Shown here: positions 1 to 11,902 of the stretch, piece after piece
Layout of the letters: each line of letters opens with the position of its first letter
How positions within the stretch are numbered: the stretch's first letter is position 1
Assembly: GCA_026874595.1 (NCBI GenBank)
Contig: CM049313.1
Span: 46,632,159-46,696,158, forward strand
From: Sipunculus nudus
Lineage: Eukaryota > Annelida > Sipuncula > Golfingiida > Sipunculidae
DNA length: 64,000 nt
Reading direction: 5' to 3'
Notes under the pieces: model-generated
The model's input: the letters and a program-made list of their open reading frames with translations, nothing else
Databases searched by the model: none
Told to the model about the DNA's origin: nothing
Position numbers and translations under genes: made by a program

Positions 1-266
1 AACTATTTCAATGAATTGGAAAAAAATTAAAGTAATTTTTTCAAGGCAGTAATTGTTTGTCAAATCAAATTTTAAAAAAATCAAATTAAATGTAAAATAT
101 ATAATTTTTAATTACACGCCACGTATGTTTTTTTTTAAATTATTTTCAATTATTTTATTTATTTCTCATGATATGCTTTTCTAAACTGTCTAATCTAAAG
201 TTACAGTTATTTAAAAATCTGTTTTGTTTGATTAAAATAATATGAGTTCCCCTAATAATTGTTTTA
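1..266. other. AT-rich non-coding DNA
   Basis: The stretch is AT-rich, with short A and T runs and no open frame or recognisable repeat apart from its merge into the TA microsatellite on the right. I see nothing else in it. Confidence 0.6.
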
Positions 267-273
267 TTATATA

Positions 274-344
<71 letters not shown>
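267..344. repeat. (TA)n/(GA)n compound microsatellite
   Basis: A TA run switches at about 313 into a pure GA run ending at 344. The open frame across it (poly Tyr-Ile followed by Arg-Glu) is a by-product of the repeat and not a gene. Confidence 0.95.
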
Positions 345-346
<2 letters not shown>

Positions 347-364
347 AATTATCTTCTAGTTTTG

Positions 365-1715
365 TCATGTCAAGCAAGTACCCCATTGAAACATCCTCAA
401 ATGAACATAACAAGCTAGTACCCCCTTGGAACATGTCAACTTATCTCAATGGACCATTTCAATAGTTTAAATGTCAATTGCCCCCCCCCCCCCCCCGCCC
501 ACATTTACTACCCTGAACATTACAATGGAGAATCCCTTTGAACATCTTCTACCCTGAACATGTCAAGTTAATATCCCTTTGAACATTTTCTACCCTGAAC
601 ATGTCAAGTGATTATCCCTTTGAACATCTGCTACCCTGAACATGTCTAGTGAATATCCCTTTGAATATCTGCTACCCTGAACATGTCTAGTGAATATCCC
701 TGGAACATTTTCTACCCTGAACATGTCAAGTGAAAATCCCTTTGAACATCTGCTACCCTGAACATGTCTAGTGAATAGCCCTGGAACACCTACTACCCTG
801 AGTATGTCTAGTGAATATCCCTGGAACATCTCCTACCCTGAACATGTCAAGTGAGTATTCCATTGAACATCTACTATACCCTGAACATGTCAAGTGAATA
901 TCCCTGGATCATCTACTACCCTGAACATGTCAAGTGAATATCCCTGGAACATCTACTCAACCCTGAACATGTCAAGTGAGTATCCCTTTGAACATCTGCT
1001 ACCCTGACCATGTCAAGTGAATATCCCTGGAACATCTATTACCCTGAACATGTCTAGTGAATATCCCTTGGAACGTCTACTACCCTGAATATTTCTAGTA
1101 AGTATCCCTTTGTACATCAACTACCCTGAACATGTCAAGTGAGTATGCGTTTTAACATCTGCTACCCGTAAAATGTTAAGTGAATATCCCTTTGAACATC
1201 TGCTACCCTGAACATGTCAAGTGAGTATCCCTTTGAGCACATACTGCCCTGAACATGTCAAGTGAGTATCCCTTGGAACAACTGCTACCCTGAACATGTT
1301 AAGTGAATATCCCTTTAAACACCTACTACCCTGAAAATGTTAAGTAAATATCCCAAGGAACAACTGCTACCCTGAACATGTCAAATGAAAATCCCTTTGA
1401 ACATCTACTATCCTGAACATGTCAAGGGAGTATCCCTAGGAACATCTACTACCCTGAACATGTCAAGTGTGTATTTCTTTGAACATCTACTACTCTGAAC
1501 ATGTCAAGTGTGTACCCTTTGAACATCTGCTACTCTGAACGTGTCAAGTTGTATCCCTTGGAACATCTTCTACCCTGAACATGTCAAGTGAGTATCCCTT
1601 TGAACATCTACTACCCTAAACATGTCAAGTTTGTATTCCTTTGAACATCTACTACTCTGAACATGTGAAGTGTGTACCCTTTGAACATCTGCTACCCTGA
1701 ACATGTCAAGTGAGT
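365..1715. repeat. 41-bp minisatellite, about 30 units
   Basis: Tandem copies of a 41-bp unit recur without a break. The unit contains ACATGTCAAGTGAGTATCCC followed by TTTGAACATCTGCTACCCTG. The first units (365-480) are degenerate and are followed by a poly-C tract at 481-496; from about 537 the array is regular. Variants alternate between CCCTTTGAACATC and CCCTGGAACATC, and between GTCAAGTG and GTCTAGTG. Because 41 is not a multiple of 3, minus-strand frames through it repeat the same short peptides (for example TRHVQGSRCSKG) in rotating frames; these are not genes. Confidence 0.95.
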
Positions 1716-3259
1716 ACCTAAAAGTAATCAAAGGTTTTCCATTTCGCCAAATAATGTTATTTGTCTCTCGGTTCCTTGGATAAGGCATCCTATACCTAGC
1801 TTTCTCTCTATTTATATATGTGTGTGTTACCTGTACCTTACAAGACATCTAACAGAATGTGCATTGTGTGTTCTCTTGAAAACGTAGAGTAAATTGTTAA
1901 ACAGACCTTTTTTAATTTGGATAAGTATCGGAAAAAAGAATAGTTTATACCGTATTGGAATGTATGGTCAAACTTTATACCTTGAATGTTTGACCTATAA
2001 ACATGTGGCTGTCGTATACAAAAGCGTATTTGTTCTCCTTGAATACAGAGAAAACATGTTTAAATCAGTGTGACTATTGTCGCTTGCATGGGATCACGTA
2101 CAGAACTCCCCTCTTGCGGTCTTGGGCGCCTGAAGTAATGTTAAGTGAGTGGCTGGTAATGGTCGCATTTGACGGGGACTGCTTCTTGAGGAGGCGGCCA
2201 CTACCGCGAGATGGAAACACTAATTCAGTAAACCCGCAGTGACGAATCGGCCGCGACAGTCCGCTTTGTGAAGTGGGCGGGCGTTCCTGATCACCAAGTG
2301 GGTGGATCAGAGGTTAAACATGGGCTAAACAAACTACCGTCCCCGGCTAATGCAATAGCGAGAACGCTTAGCCTTCTGAATAAAGAAAATTAAGCAAAGT
2401 GTACTCTGCTCAATTACCCCCTGAGTTACACTTAACAGCCCGACAAATGATGTTTCATGCATTAATCCTCCCCGTTTTTGCTACTTTTATAAATGTTTAT
2501 CAATAAACTGAAACCGTGTAGACTACCTCCCCTTTTCTTGATGCACTTATTTGTGAATTTTATAGAAAAGGAATAGATGTGTATGCAGGTAACCTCTCTC
2601 CCATTCTGAGGGTCTTCCCCAGATTTATTTCTCTTTTCCTATATGTGTGTCTTTTTTTTTCTTTTTTTTTTTTTCCTTTCTTATTTCTTTCTTTCTTTCA
2701 AACTTTTTTTTATCTCTGTGAATCTTCCTTCTTTCTTTCATCACCTTTTTTTTTTATTCCATCCTTAATTCCTTTCTTTGAATCTATGTCCAATTTCCTT
2801 CTCATATTCCTTTAGAACTTTCATTTTTCTTATCTTACTTTTTTCACCTTTATTTTTCTCTAATTTGCATATACATGAAACACGTTTGATTCAAATGTAA
2901 ATGACCTTGAACAAGGCTTTGGTCGGGCGAAAGCCTTTCGCTTTCCATTTAAATTTGCAGACCAATAATTGCCGTTTGCATATCCATAGCTGCTCCCCCC
3001 CCCCCCCACCCCCCAACCCCCCCCCCCCCCCGAGTTCAATTATTTGAAATTATTACCTATGATATACTGATGGTCCCAATGCCTGCCTATTCTAATCTTA
3101 ATGACGCTGATCTTAATTATTCAAATGAGATTGTAAAGTGTGCCCACAATTTTACACATATTTTCCTTTATAAATTAGAAAATGACTTTCCTTCCATCAA
3201 GATTCATCTTTAAAATATACTTCAGTCTTATCTATAAAGGACACATATAAGAAAACAAG
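1716..3259. other. Non-coding: GC-richer island, pyrimidine tract, poly-C tract
   Basis: The part at about 2040-2400 is higher in GC and complexity than its surroundings and has no long frame. It is followed by a T/C-rich stretch at 2620-2860 and a poly-C tract at 2994-3032. Short frames here come from low-complexity sequence. I see no gene. Confidence 0.5.
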
Positions 3260-3419
3260 GGTTTTTCAATTTCCAGAAGTTTCACGTTTGCATATAGTCT
3301 TGAGGCGCAGTATGGTGTAATATGGCAGGAACGTGGGCAAGGCGTGATTAGAGCGGGCAACTCGACGATTCAGCTCCAAGAATCGCCCATCAGGACAATG
3401 ATAGCGTGTAATGTGACCA

Positions 3420-3560
3420 AATTGTGTTCCGATTACTCCACTTTGTGCGTGTGGGCCGCCCGGGAGAGTCTTTCTTCGCTGCCATTTGTTGGCCAAATGT
3501 TATCATAAATACAGGATGAACGAGCCAGGCTGGTGCAATCAGTTAACAATTATTTACCCA
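3420..3560. other. Paralogous non-coding element, copy A
   Basis: Three blocks recur in the same order and almost the same spacing in a second element at 6580-6720. They are GTTCCGATTACTCC (3426), GCCATTTGTTGGCCAAA (3481) and ACAATTATTT (3546). No coding frame is shared. It lies in a GC-richer island (about 3260-3800). It could be a duplicated cis-regulatory element or an old dispersed repeat; the sequence alone does not decide. Confidence 0.5.
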
Positions 3561-3760
3561 AACCCAATGATCTACTGGCCCGAGATGGACTACAATCCTT
3601 TGTGCGTGTCTTTCAATGTGATAAATTGATAACGTTAAGCATGATCTTTGTCATGACCGCGGGGCATCTCCCTGGTTCCGTGGGACGCAGCATCCGGCCT
3701 CTCCATTCTGAATCAGGAAAGAACAAGACGAGAATTCAGCCTTTTATCTACCAAACACAA

Positions 3761-5917
3761 GACAGATTGGATTGCGGTGTGCCTAGTATGAGGGTATAGT
3801 CGTCGATGGTCGTGCGTTCCCAGGGTAGGCGGATGCGAGCCGGACTTGTTTTTGCAAGCATTTTCCTGTCGTATAAATTGACCTTTAAGTTGTACTCTCC
3901 GTGTCCAAATGAGGACTGTGTGTGATTACGGAGCCATTGAACTTGAGGCAAAAAAGACAATAAGAAAAGAAAGTAAGATACATTCAAAAAAGAAGGAAAA
4001 ATAGGAAATTCCAGTATGTGTGATATATGAGAAAAAAACATTATTTATCGGAAAATGTATTGTCTAAAGATACAGAGAAGAAGAGAACACAGATCAGTTC
4101 TACATTTTCTTCTTCTTTTTTCTTGTTTCATTTTCTTCTTCTAAAATCAATAAAGTGTCTTTCCTTTAATCCTTTTTACACAATATGCAAGTAGAAATTT
4201 CTTTATCTCCCTTTTCTTCTATTCCATCGTTTGTCTTATTTTTACATATTACATTCACTAAGCTCATATTTGTCTATTCCCAATTTGCAATAAATAATTA
4301 AGTAAAATTGCTAAATGTATTGAGTTCCAATAAAAGGCATAGCTGTGAGCATAGCCTTTGTAAGTTTCTAGGAGGTAGCTTCAATCTTCCTCCCACATAT
4401 AAATGACTTTTTTTAAACATATTACTCTTCTTATATTTTAAATCAAATTTGTAAAACGAAAGAGATATATATGCAACATGATATGGGTTAGCATGATATT
4501 TATAACGGATATTAGACAACCTATAAACATCCATGTATGTATACCCATTTAGATGTATTTTGGTACTTTGTTGACATTAGTTTACAATTTTAGCGGGAAC
4601 AAGCCGTAAGTCGACATTAATAAAGCTGCTGTCATGCGGGACGAAGCATTTTGTCACGTGATACCCCAGCCCCTTTTCACACGTGGCGACAGTGTCGCCG
4701 ATTTCATCGTTCGCCACCTGCAAGTTAATTGTTTAACCGTACCCGAACCGTAAAGACGTGGGGCTTATTTTACGATCTCGTGAGGGTATCTCGACGGGGG
4801 TTCCGGTAGTTGTGTTGACATTTCAATAGGTGTGAAAGCCTCGGCTATTTACTGCCGTGACTCAGATGAACCAAGATTCAAGTTTTCTACAGACTCTAAA
4901 TCTAATTATCACCGATTACGATGCCAGCTCCTCTCCGAAGGTAAAGAGTTTTTGCCTTAAGGTCGGCACCATGGGTCGCCAGGACCACCACGCCTAAATA
5001 AACTGCCCAAAACCGGGCATCATCCCTGCTGATACGTCACTCAAAGGGAATAAGAATTAAATCCCCTGATTGGAGGGTCACGGTGTAAACTACTTTAAGA
5101 TATTCTATAATTTTCATGCATGGATTTTGAGTGATGTGGCAGTTGACTATATACTTTTTTTGGCACAAATTATACAAAAACGCTATACGTGCATATAAAT
5201 CTGCATATTGTTTATTGTGATATGTGCATTGATACATGGCTGTCATGTGTTATTATATATGTTCCATTAAGGAACTAGTTTAGTAGTATATAGTTGATGT
5301 AAGTTTATATTCTTATATAATTACAGGTTTCGATACTTGATTTATTTTCCTCAATTTAACGATTCTGCATATGCTTAAGACAGTGTATTAAGCATTATGT
5401 GCCATAACCTACAACTGTAACTTTTTCATTTATTGCGGTTTTTGACTGTGAAATGCTCATAAATGCATGCGTTTTGAATGAATAATGGGAAGGCTTTTTG
5501 GTGTTACTTTCATCATTATGCATGGGCGAAGCTTGTTAAAAAATGAAATCAATCATTTTTAGTATCATAAGAAACTGCTTGTTTTAACGAACATTAGACC
5601 ACTAGCTAGTTTGTGTAGTTGTAAAGGGGAAATGTACATTTCTAATTCTGGATTTTTGCCAATCTAAATTTTAATATGTTGAAGAAGATACTTGCCCCAA
5701 TAAGTATAAAATTAAATTTTATACTGAACTTCTGAGTTTGCAATGTTATTTTCTATAACAATTATACAATTTGTCATATTTACATATTTATATGTATAAA
5801 ATCTGTGCAGTTAAAAATTTCCTTGAAATATATACACTGCATGCATGGTGCAAAGGCGTATATATATATGGCGTCAAGAAAATTTGACAGCTAAAGCTGG
5901 TTTTCGGAATCTTTTTT
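3761..5917. other. Non-coding DNA with a GC-richer island at 4590-5040
   Basis: The sequence is mostly AT-rich with no credible frame. The 4590-5040 portion is high in complexity and CpG, and contains CACGTG-type (about 4657) and short palindromic sites. It resembles a regulatory island, but no gene start is visible beside it. Confidence in a regulatory role is low. Confidence 0.35.
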
Positions 5918-5918
5918 C

Positions 5919-5990
<72 letters not shown>
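5918..5990. repeat. (TA)n microsatellite
   Basis: A TA run of about 70 bp with one G interruption near 5939. Confidence 0.95.
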
Positions 5991-6579
5991 GTAAATCACT
6001 TCCGTGAGTGCACATTAACCTCATGCATATATTGCCATGCAAGCCTATATATATAACTTGTCTGATATACTCGTCTTTCTTATATTATTATGAAATGGTG
6101 AGTTTAACAATTTTGGAATTATTTTAATATGTGCATTAATTTGATAAAATATATGACACCAGTCGATTAAACTACAACAAATATTCCAGTAGAATATGAA
6201 GAGATAAAACAAATAATAAAATGTTTCGTTTGGAATCCTGCTCTTCATATATGTATATATACTGTTAAGGAAAACAGGAATAAACTCAAAAATAGCTCTG
6301 ATAAATTCGCTTTACGTTTTTAATTTTCGAGTTCTATCCAGTGTATTTGATTGTCTTCATCCACTTACATTAGGCAGTACTATAATTACAAGAAAAGCGC
6401 AATGGACAAACATGAAACATACATGAAAAGTCATTTAGGGAATACTGGAAAGTTAAGATGTTCGCATGCTGACTCGGCACGGGTTTCTAAAAGACTGGAG
6501 CAGCTATATAGGTGTCTGCACGCACACCCTCTCCCGGCGGCTCGGCAGCTCACGGACAACCGGTCCTTAATTCTCTAGA
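5991..6579. other. Non-coding DNA
   Basis: AT-rich up to about 6460, then a GC-richer island begins that runs to about 6980. No convincing coding frame is present. Confidence 0.5.
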
Positions 6580-6720
6580 TTAAGTTCCGATCACTCCTAA
6601 TCACGCCAATAAATCCCAAGGGTATCCATTACTAGGAGCCATTTGTTGGTCAAAATATTGTGGCAAATAGAGGCTGCTTGAGCTTTCGTCGTGTAATCAT
6701 CCCACAATTATTTCTACAAA
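6580..6720. other. Paralogous non-coding element, copy B
   Basis: This is the partner of the element at 3420-3560: GTTCCGATCACTCC (6584), GCCATTTGTTGGTCAAA (6638) and ACAATTATTT (6704). The first-to-second spacing is 54 bp here and 55 bp in copy A; the second-to-third is 66 and 65 bp. Collinear blocks in the same orientation imply common descent. The ATTA/AATTA cores are typical of homeodomain sites, but that is only suggestive. Confidence 0.5.
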
Positions 6721-7789
6721 TCTGCTTCGCCCGGCGTCTTGAAAGCCCGCCTGATGCCATTGTGCGGAGCAATAACCCTTCCCGATTGATTTGACAAATC
6801 GACGGCGTTCACTAATCATCCATTTGGCGTGGTCGATATAAGAGGCACTGGGCGTTTTGGCGCGCTCCTAAATTGCGCCAAAAATGTCGTTTGGTGTAAC
6901 ACAAAATTACTCTCCTTTTTACCCCCATGCTGAGCCGCGCGCTAATTCCACCTTGGAGGATTTCTCTTAAGTAACTTTTATTTTTTCACTTTCAATCTTC
7001 ACATGAAGCTTTTTTGTTTAATTTACCTGTATTAACAAATATTGACATAAAAATATTTAACTTTAGTCGATCATGTGTTTTCATGGACGAAACGTGCGTG
7101 GAATCCGCCGTATAGAGTGATTCCATCAAATATAACTTGAAATATTATTGATATATTTTCGTGAGATGTATAGAAAAATATCATATGTTAGATCTGAACT
7201 TGACATTAACTGGTTCCTATACTTATCTTTATGATTTTCTGTTTTATCGAAGATGTTTTACATCACAGCAGTTGAATAAAAGTATTTAGATTTTAGCTCT
7301 ATATATATGATTCCCTTTCAAGCGAATTAAAAATGATAGCTCACAAGCTTTACTATGTATTATAATTATGTAGATTAAAGGATCGCGCTTTCATTTTTGT
7401 CATTTTGACTGAATGGCCAGAATTTCAACCATGACCAGTTAATCGAGTTTGTGAAAAAAATTAAATCACCTGTTATGGTTATTCAGATGAGGCATAAAAT
7501 TTAAATAACGCACCAGTGAATGCTTTCTGATGATGCAAGAGGCATCAAAAAGAAGCCAAAAAATCACAGGCCTTTTTTTGGGGTGGGGGCAATGTTACAA
7601 GTCCCGCTCCGTTGAAAGAGTGGGGACAAAGTACAACATCCCCCCCCCCCCAATCATTGGGCGTATATTAAACATGATTTTTTTTATTTTCGAAATAATT
7701 TCATCAATCATTTTACAGTTTCGTTATATTTTTCAAATTATGATTTTTCAGTCCAGGGATTTTGTCCTGTTTGTCATAAGGCAGGTGTG

Positions 7790-7833
<44 letters not shown>

Positions 7834-8026
7834 CATATCATGTGAGACGCCTCACTAAATTGTCAAAAAATGTTAGCCCGTGTCTGAGTTTTTATTAAAA
7901 TTATCAATAACAATGGATGAAAATACATGCTTCAGATTATGTAGTGCATGGGAGTTAAGAACATTATGTTATTTTGGATTTTGTCCTGTAAGGGAGGGGG
8001 AGGGGTTAAGAGAATTTGAAGAGGTG

Positions 8027-8029
<3 letters not shown>
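6721..8029. other. Non-coding DNA with a (GT)n microsatellite
   Basis: The GC-richer island continues to about 6980, followed by AT-rich DNA. A poly-C tract lies at 7640-7651 and a (GT)n run at 7792-7830. The 122-residue plus-strand frame ending at 7898 owes its poly Cys-Val segment to the GT run and is not a gene. Confidence 0.5.

Positions 8030-8092
<63 letters not shown>
8030..8092. repeat. (TA)n microsatellite
   Basis: An uninterrupted TA run of about 60 bp. Further TA tracts follow near 8120-8170. Confidence 0.95.
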
Positions 8093-8094
<2 letters not shown>

Positions 8095-8416
8095 AGGGGG
8101 GTTCAGCCGGTACAAGTCTATATATATCTATATAAATATACATATATATAATGTATATATATTATATATTAAATAAATAAATACATGTATTTACGTAAAT
8201 TATTATAGACGTAAATTCACTTTTCGCCTGATAAATACATTTTCCTATACGGTCATATGTATACATTTTTTTCTATCTTGCAACCAGGTTTATTTATAAG
8301 GTTTATTTATATTATTTAAACGTTGTGTAAGGCGTATAGAGAATGAACATTCAAATACAAGTGTTGAAAAACAACAAGAAGTAAGTAAAATTAAATATAT
8401 GTATTAAAATCAATTA

Positions 8417-8418
<2 letters not shown>

Positions 8419-8465
<47 letters not shown>
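8419..8465. repeat. (TA)n microsatellite
   Basis: An uninterrupted TA run of about 46 bp. Confidence 0.95.
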
Positions 8466-8468
<3 letters not shown>

Positions 8469-8769
8469 TATTATTATTTTCATTTAGGTATTTATTATTT
8501 ACATATTTTTATTGATAATGAAGTTGATCACTTGCGTGTTAATTCAGAATATTACTCTTTATTTAAACCAATCATTTGTCTTCATAATTTATATTTTATA
8601 TTGCATTTATTTTACTTATGGTCAACACATGAAAATACTCTGTAATGGTATCCTTTTTTCCTTTATAACATCATGGTATTTCTTGATATAGATGAATGTC
8701 TCCTCTCTTTAATATAAAGACTCGTGTTCCCTGTATTCAAATCCAGCCTGTTTTCATGACAGTCGGTGT

Positions 8770-9180
8770 TGAGATTGGATAATTAGGATTTGGTTGGTGG
8801 GAGAGTACTTTTACTGATTAGTCTAATTTCCCTGCCGCGCCAGATGTGAATGAGAAGCCCTCTCGTAATACCCAGGTCGCGGCGAACAAATCGACGAGAA
8901 TGCCAAGTGTTCTTCTAACTGCTGCTACAATGCGCCAACGGGGGACCGCCTATTAAACACATCAAACTGTGAAACGGGGAGGACTGTCCTCCCGGCAGGG
9001 GGCGTTGGGTGTTTACAAATTGCGGGCAATGTTGTGCCTCAACAATTTGTAAATTATATACCGTGGGGGCTTGACACTGAGGAGGGACGTCCCCTCTGTG
9101 ACGTAATTCTGGGGTTCTCTGTTACATCGTTTTCGTATGTGCTATGTAAACTTCAAGTTCACACGCATCGTGTCTTTGAG
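8770..9180. other. GC-richer non-coding island with a cluster of palindromes
   Basis: Within AT-rich surroundings this block holds the 17-bp palindrome GGGAGGACTGTCCTCCC (8977-8993), an 11-bp inverted repeat TTTACAAATTG/CAATTTGTAAA (9012-9022 and 9043-9053), the 10-bp palindrome GGGACGTCCC (9084-9093) and a TGACGTAA site at about 9099. No coding frame is present. It may be a regulatory element; function is unproven. Confidence 0.35.
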
Positions 9181-9291
9181 AAAAACGATCTATTCAGTTT
9201 ATAAATACCGTGGATTGTTGTAATGAAATACTAGACACCTTATAATTAGATGACCTTATTTATCCCTCTAACAGTCTTCGCCAGTTTTCCC

Positions 9292-9292
<1 letters not shown>

Positions 9293-9330
<38 letters not shown>

Positions 9331-9436
9331 TATATATATAAGTATATATATATATATATGCATGAAATATATATATATGCATTAAATATATATATATGCA
9401 TTATATATATATGCATTATATATTATGTATAAGATG

Positions 9437-9502
<66 letters not shown>
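9293..9502. repeat. (TA)n and TATGCAT-rich low-complexity block
   Basis: Two TA arrays (about 9293-9355 and 9437-9502) flank a region built of TATATATGCATT variants. Frames of Tyr-Ile on both strands come from the repeat. Confidence 0.9.
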
Positions 9503-9505
<3 letters not shown>

Positions 9506-10980
9506 TTGAAAATATCATGCAGAAATATAACACTGCATGGTAATGAAAAATTTGCACGAACAAATTTGTATCGATGTTTGCTTCATAACTTAAATCAGAA
9601 TATGCTACAATGGGCAAATTAATGAACACTAAAAAATAAACTTATACTGTGTCCAGAAGGAAATAACTATATGTATATGTAAAACATTAAAGTAATTGAT
9701 ATATACCGATATATATATATATATACAGTCATATTATAAAAATTAATTTGCATTTTGCTTCGGAAATTGGCCGGATTTCAGTATGGCAAAGTGTGAATAC
9801 GTCATGCACCTTGTTCGTCCATACAAATTAAAATACAAATCTTATTATTACCTCGGTAAATCAAGCAATAAACGAATAAATGAATTAATGAAAAGGAAGT
9901 CTACATTCAAACAGATCAGTGCACATGCAAAAACAAGCGAACACTATATAGATGGAGTGTATCTGAAAATTTATCAGATGAAACTTGGGAAACTTATAAA
10001 TTATTATATATGCATTATGAACTTATAATTTTAATTTGTAATAACGTATGCATTAGTAAGACGTACTTTTTAATAATATTTTTAGCATAATATTGTTTAA
10101 TATATACTGTTGATAATCAATGTTATAACAAGTAAGCAAGTATATTGTTGTTATTGTTATTATTTTTATTGTTGCTGCACTTATTATTAAACAGATTATA
10201 CTTATATAGTATAAAATACAATTTCCCAAGTAAGAAAATAAGGAATGTTAATACCATCTTTACGGGAAAAGAAATTAGGCCACTAAAAAAGAAAATACAG
10301 TAAAATATTCCACATATAGACTCTGTCACTATAAAAAAATGGAACTTTAAGAGGGCATATTTCTTTAGTTTTGAACATTTACCGATCATGTCAAAATAGG
10401 TGATTTTTCGAGAACCCGTAGAGAGGATTCAAAAGGTACATGTACTTAAATTTTGAAACTGCTCATAAGAACGACACACATTTTAGCGAGAATCCATAAT
10501 AATTTTTTAATTCCTTGAAAAGTTGGAGGCATGTAATACATGCAGTAACATAGAGCGATGCAGCGGAGGACGTGGTGTATATTTATCCTTGAAATGATAG
10601 ATCTCTGACAAATAGGAGCGGCGATCAACAATTATTTTGTGTGTGTGCGTGTGTGTGTGTGGCCTTAAATACCGCAAATATTGTAAAACCACGACCTGCC
10701 TTTCAGATCATGATATATGTCCTCGTTTATGGGAGCAGTTCCTTTATAGAACAGTTCCTTTATATTAGGATCATGATATGTTCTTGTATGGGCGCTGTGA
10801 TTTCTTAGAACAGTCGTTTTTGTGTGTGGCCTTGCCATAAATTTTGTTAAAGCACGACCTGCTTTTAGGATCATGATATTTTGACGTAATTTTCTCAGGG
10901 GGCGAGGTTATGTATTATATCATATTGATGCGCAAGGCTGCAGACAGTCATGTCATTCATTCATTGCTGTTGCCAACCGC

Positions 10981-10984
<4 letters not shown>
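9503..10984. other. AT-rich non-coding DNA
   Basis: It contains short ATT repeats (about 10145-10190) and a GT run near 10640-10660. The segment CTTTCAGATCATGATAT with neighbouring TTCCTTTATA recurs two to three times between 10690 and 10880 as a small local duplication. No gene is recognised. Confidence 0.5.

Positions 10985-11034
<50 letters not shown>
10985..11034. repeat. (TA)n microsatellite
   Basis: An uninterrupted TA run of about 48 bp. Confidence 0.95.
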
Positions 11035-11036
<2 letters not shown>

Positions 11037-11159
11037 GCAGTTAATCTTCATTCATACACAATAAGCAACGAATCATGATTTCAGACAAATGCAGGATCTT
11101 AGAAAATAGGTGCAGGTTTTACACACTGATATTGGTGATAGCCGTGAATACACTTCTCA

Positions 11160-11902
11160 GTAGGCATTTATATTTGGGCTGGTAAACCTAACTTTAGTCA
11201 TGATACAAGCCATGTGGGGGAATGCACTGGAATGGCCACCCGTTCTGTTGCCTTAGTATCGTGGTAGACAGCCGATTATCTTAACATTAGGCTATGGGTG
11301 ATGAATTAACACAAAAAGAATAAATGTCATTTCCTGTATCGTGTACTAGTTGGCTGCCGTCCAGTAACCCGTGTGAGTGACCCGTGTAGTCATGCATGCG
11401 GTCAGATATTCAACAAGGAATTTACCAATACGCTGAGTTCTCGCATATGCTAGGTATTGTTAGAAAGTATACTCAAACTAGAAAAGCACTTAGAGAATGC
11501 AGAACTTCGCCAAGGCAGCTCATTACCCCTATATGGCATTGTTAGAAATGCAGCATTTTTCCTTTGAAATTTCCTCGATCTAGATGGTGCATCCTGATCA
11601 CCCCAAAAAAATCAATAAATTATTCTTTGTATCATTGACAAGCTATCCTGAAATTTCATCAAAATCTGTTAATAACATTTTGAGTAATGTTGCTAACAGA
11701 CAAATAGACCGACAAACAAATAGACAAACCAACGCCGGAAAAAAACATAACCCCCGCAAAGGTAAAAAGTTAACGATTGGTTTAGTATATGTCACATGAC
11801 AGCGTAGTTGTAGGCCATGTATGAGGCGTTGTCATAAATGACGAAATATTTGCATCCTTATAGTGTGTGATGTAAAGGCACGCTGACTCTTAATGCCAGG
11901 AG
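11160..11902 (+). repeat. Dispersed repeat pair R1, copy 1 (interrupted)
   Basis: This block is alignable in order and orientation with 58250-58690. Shared stretches include GATACAAG, ACATTAGGCT, AATTAACACAAAA, GTTAGAAAGTATACT, TAACGATTGGT and AAATGACGAAA. Copy 1 is longer because a separate element (about 11486-11768) sits between GTATACT and TAACGATTGG, which are nearly adjacent in the other copy. No coding frame is conserved, so it is an old duplicated or dispersed non-coding repeat. Confidence 0.7.
11486..11768 (+). mobile_element. MITE-like element, copy A, inserted in R1
   Basis: The element opens near GAATGCAGAACTTCGCCAAGG (11495) and closes with CCCCCGCAAAGGTAA (about 11764). It contains the family stretch GAAATTTCATCAAAATCTGT, then GTTGCTAACAGACA and a row of CAAACA/GACAAA repeats. 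Relatives lie at 15730-16085, 16290-16450 and 43693-44065. The uninterrupted R1 copy at 58.5 kb acts as an empty site, confirming it as an inserted unit. There is no coding capacity. Exact termini are uncertain by about 10-20 bp. Confidence 0.7.

Noticed and set aside
590-829. Minus-strand frame with repeated peptides in the 41-bp array, and a similar one at 1570-1848
   Set aside because: The peptide period follows the 41-bp DNA repeat in all three frames; no start context or splice support.
365-1715. CRISPR array
   Set aside because: Units are contiguous with no unique spacers, the genome is eukaryotic, and no cas-like gene is present.
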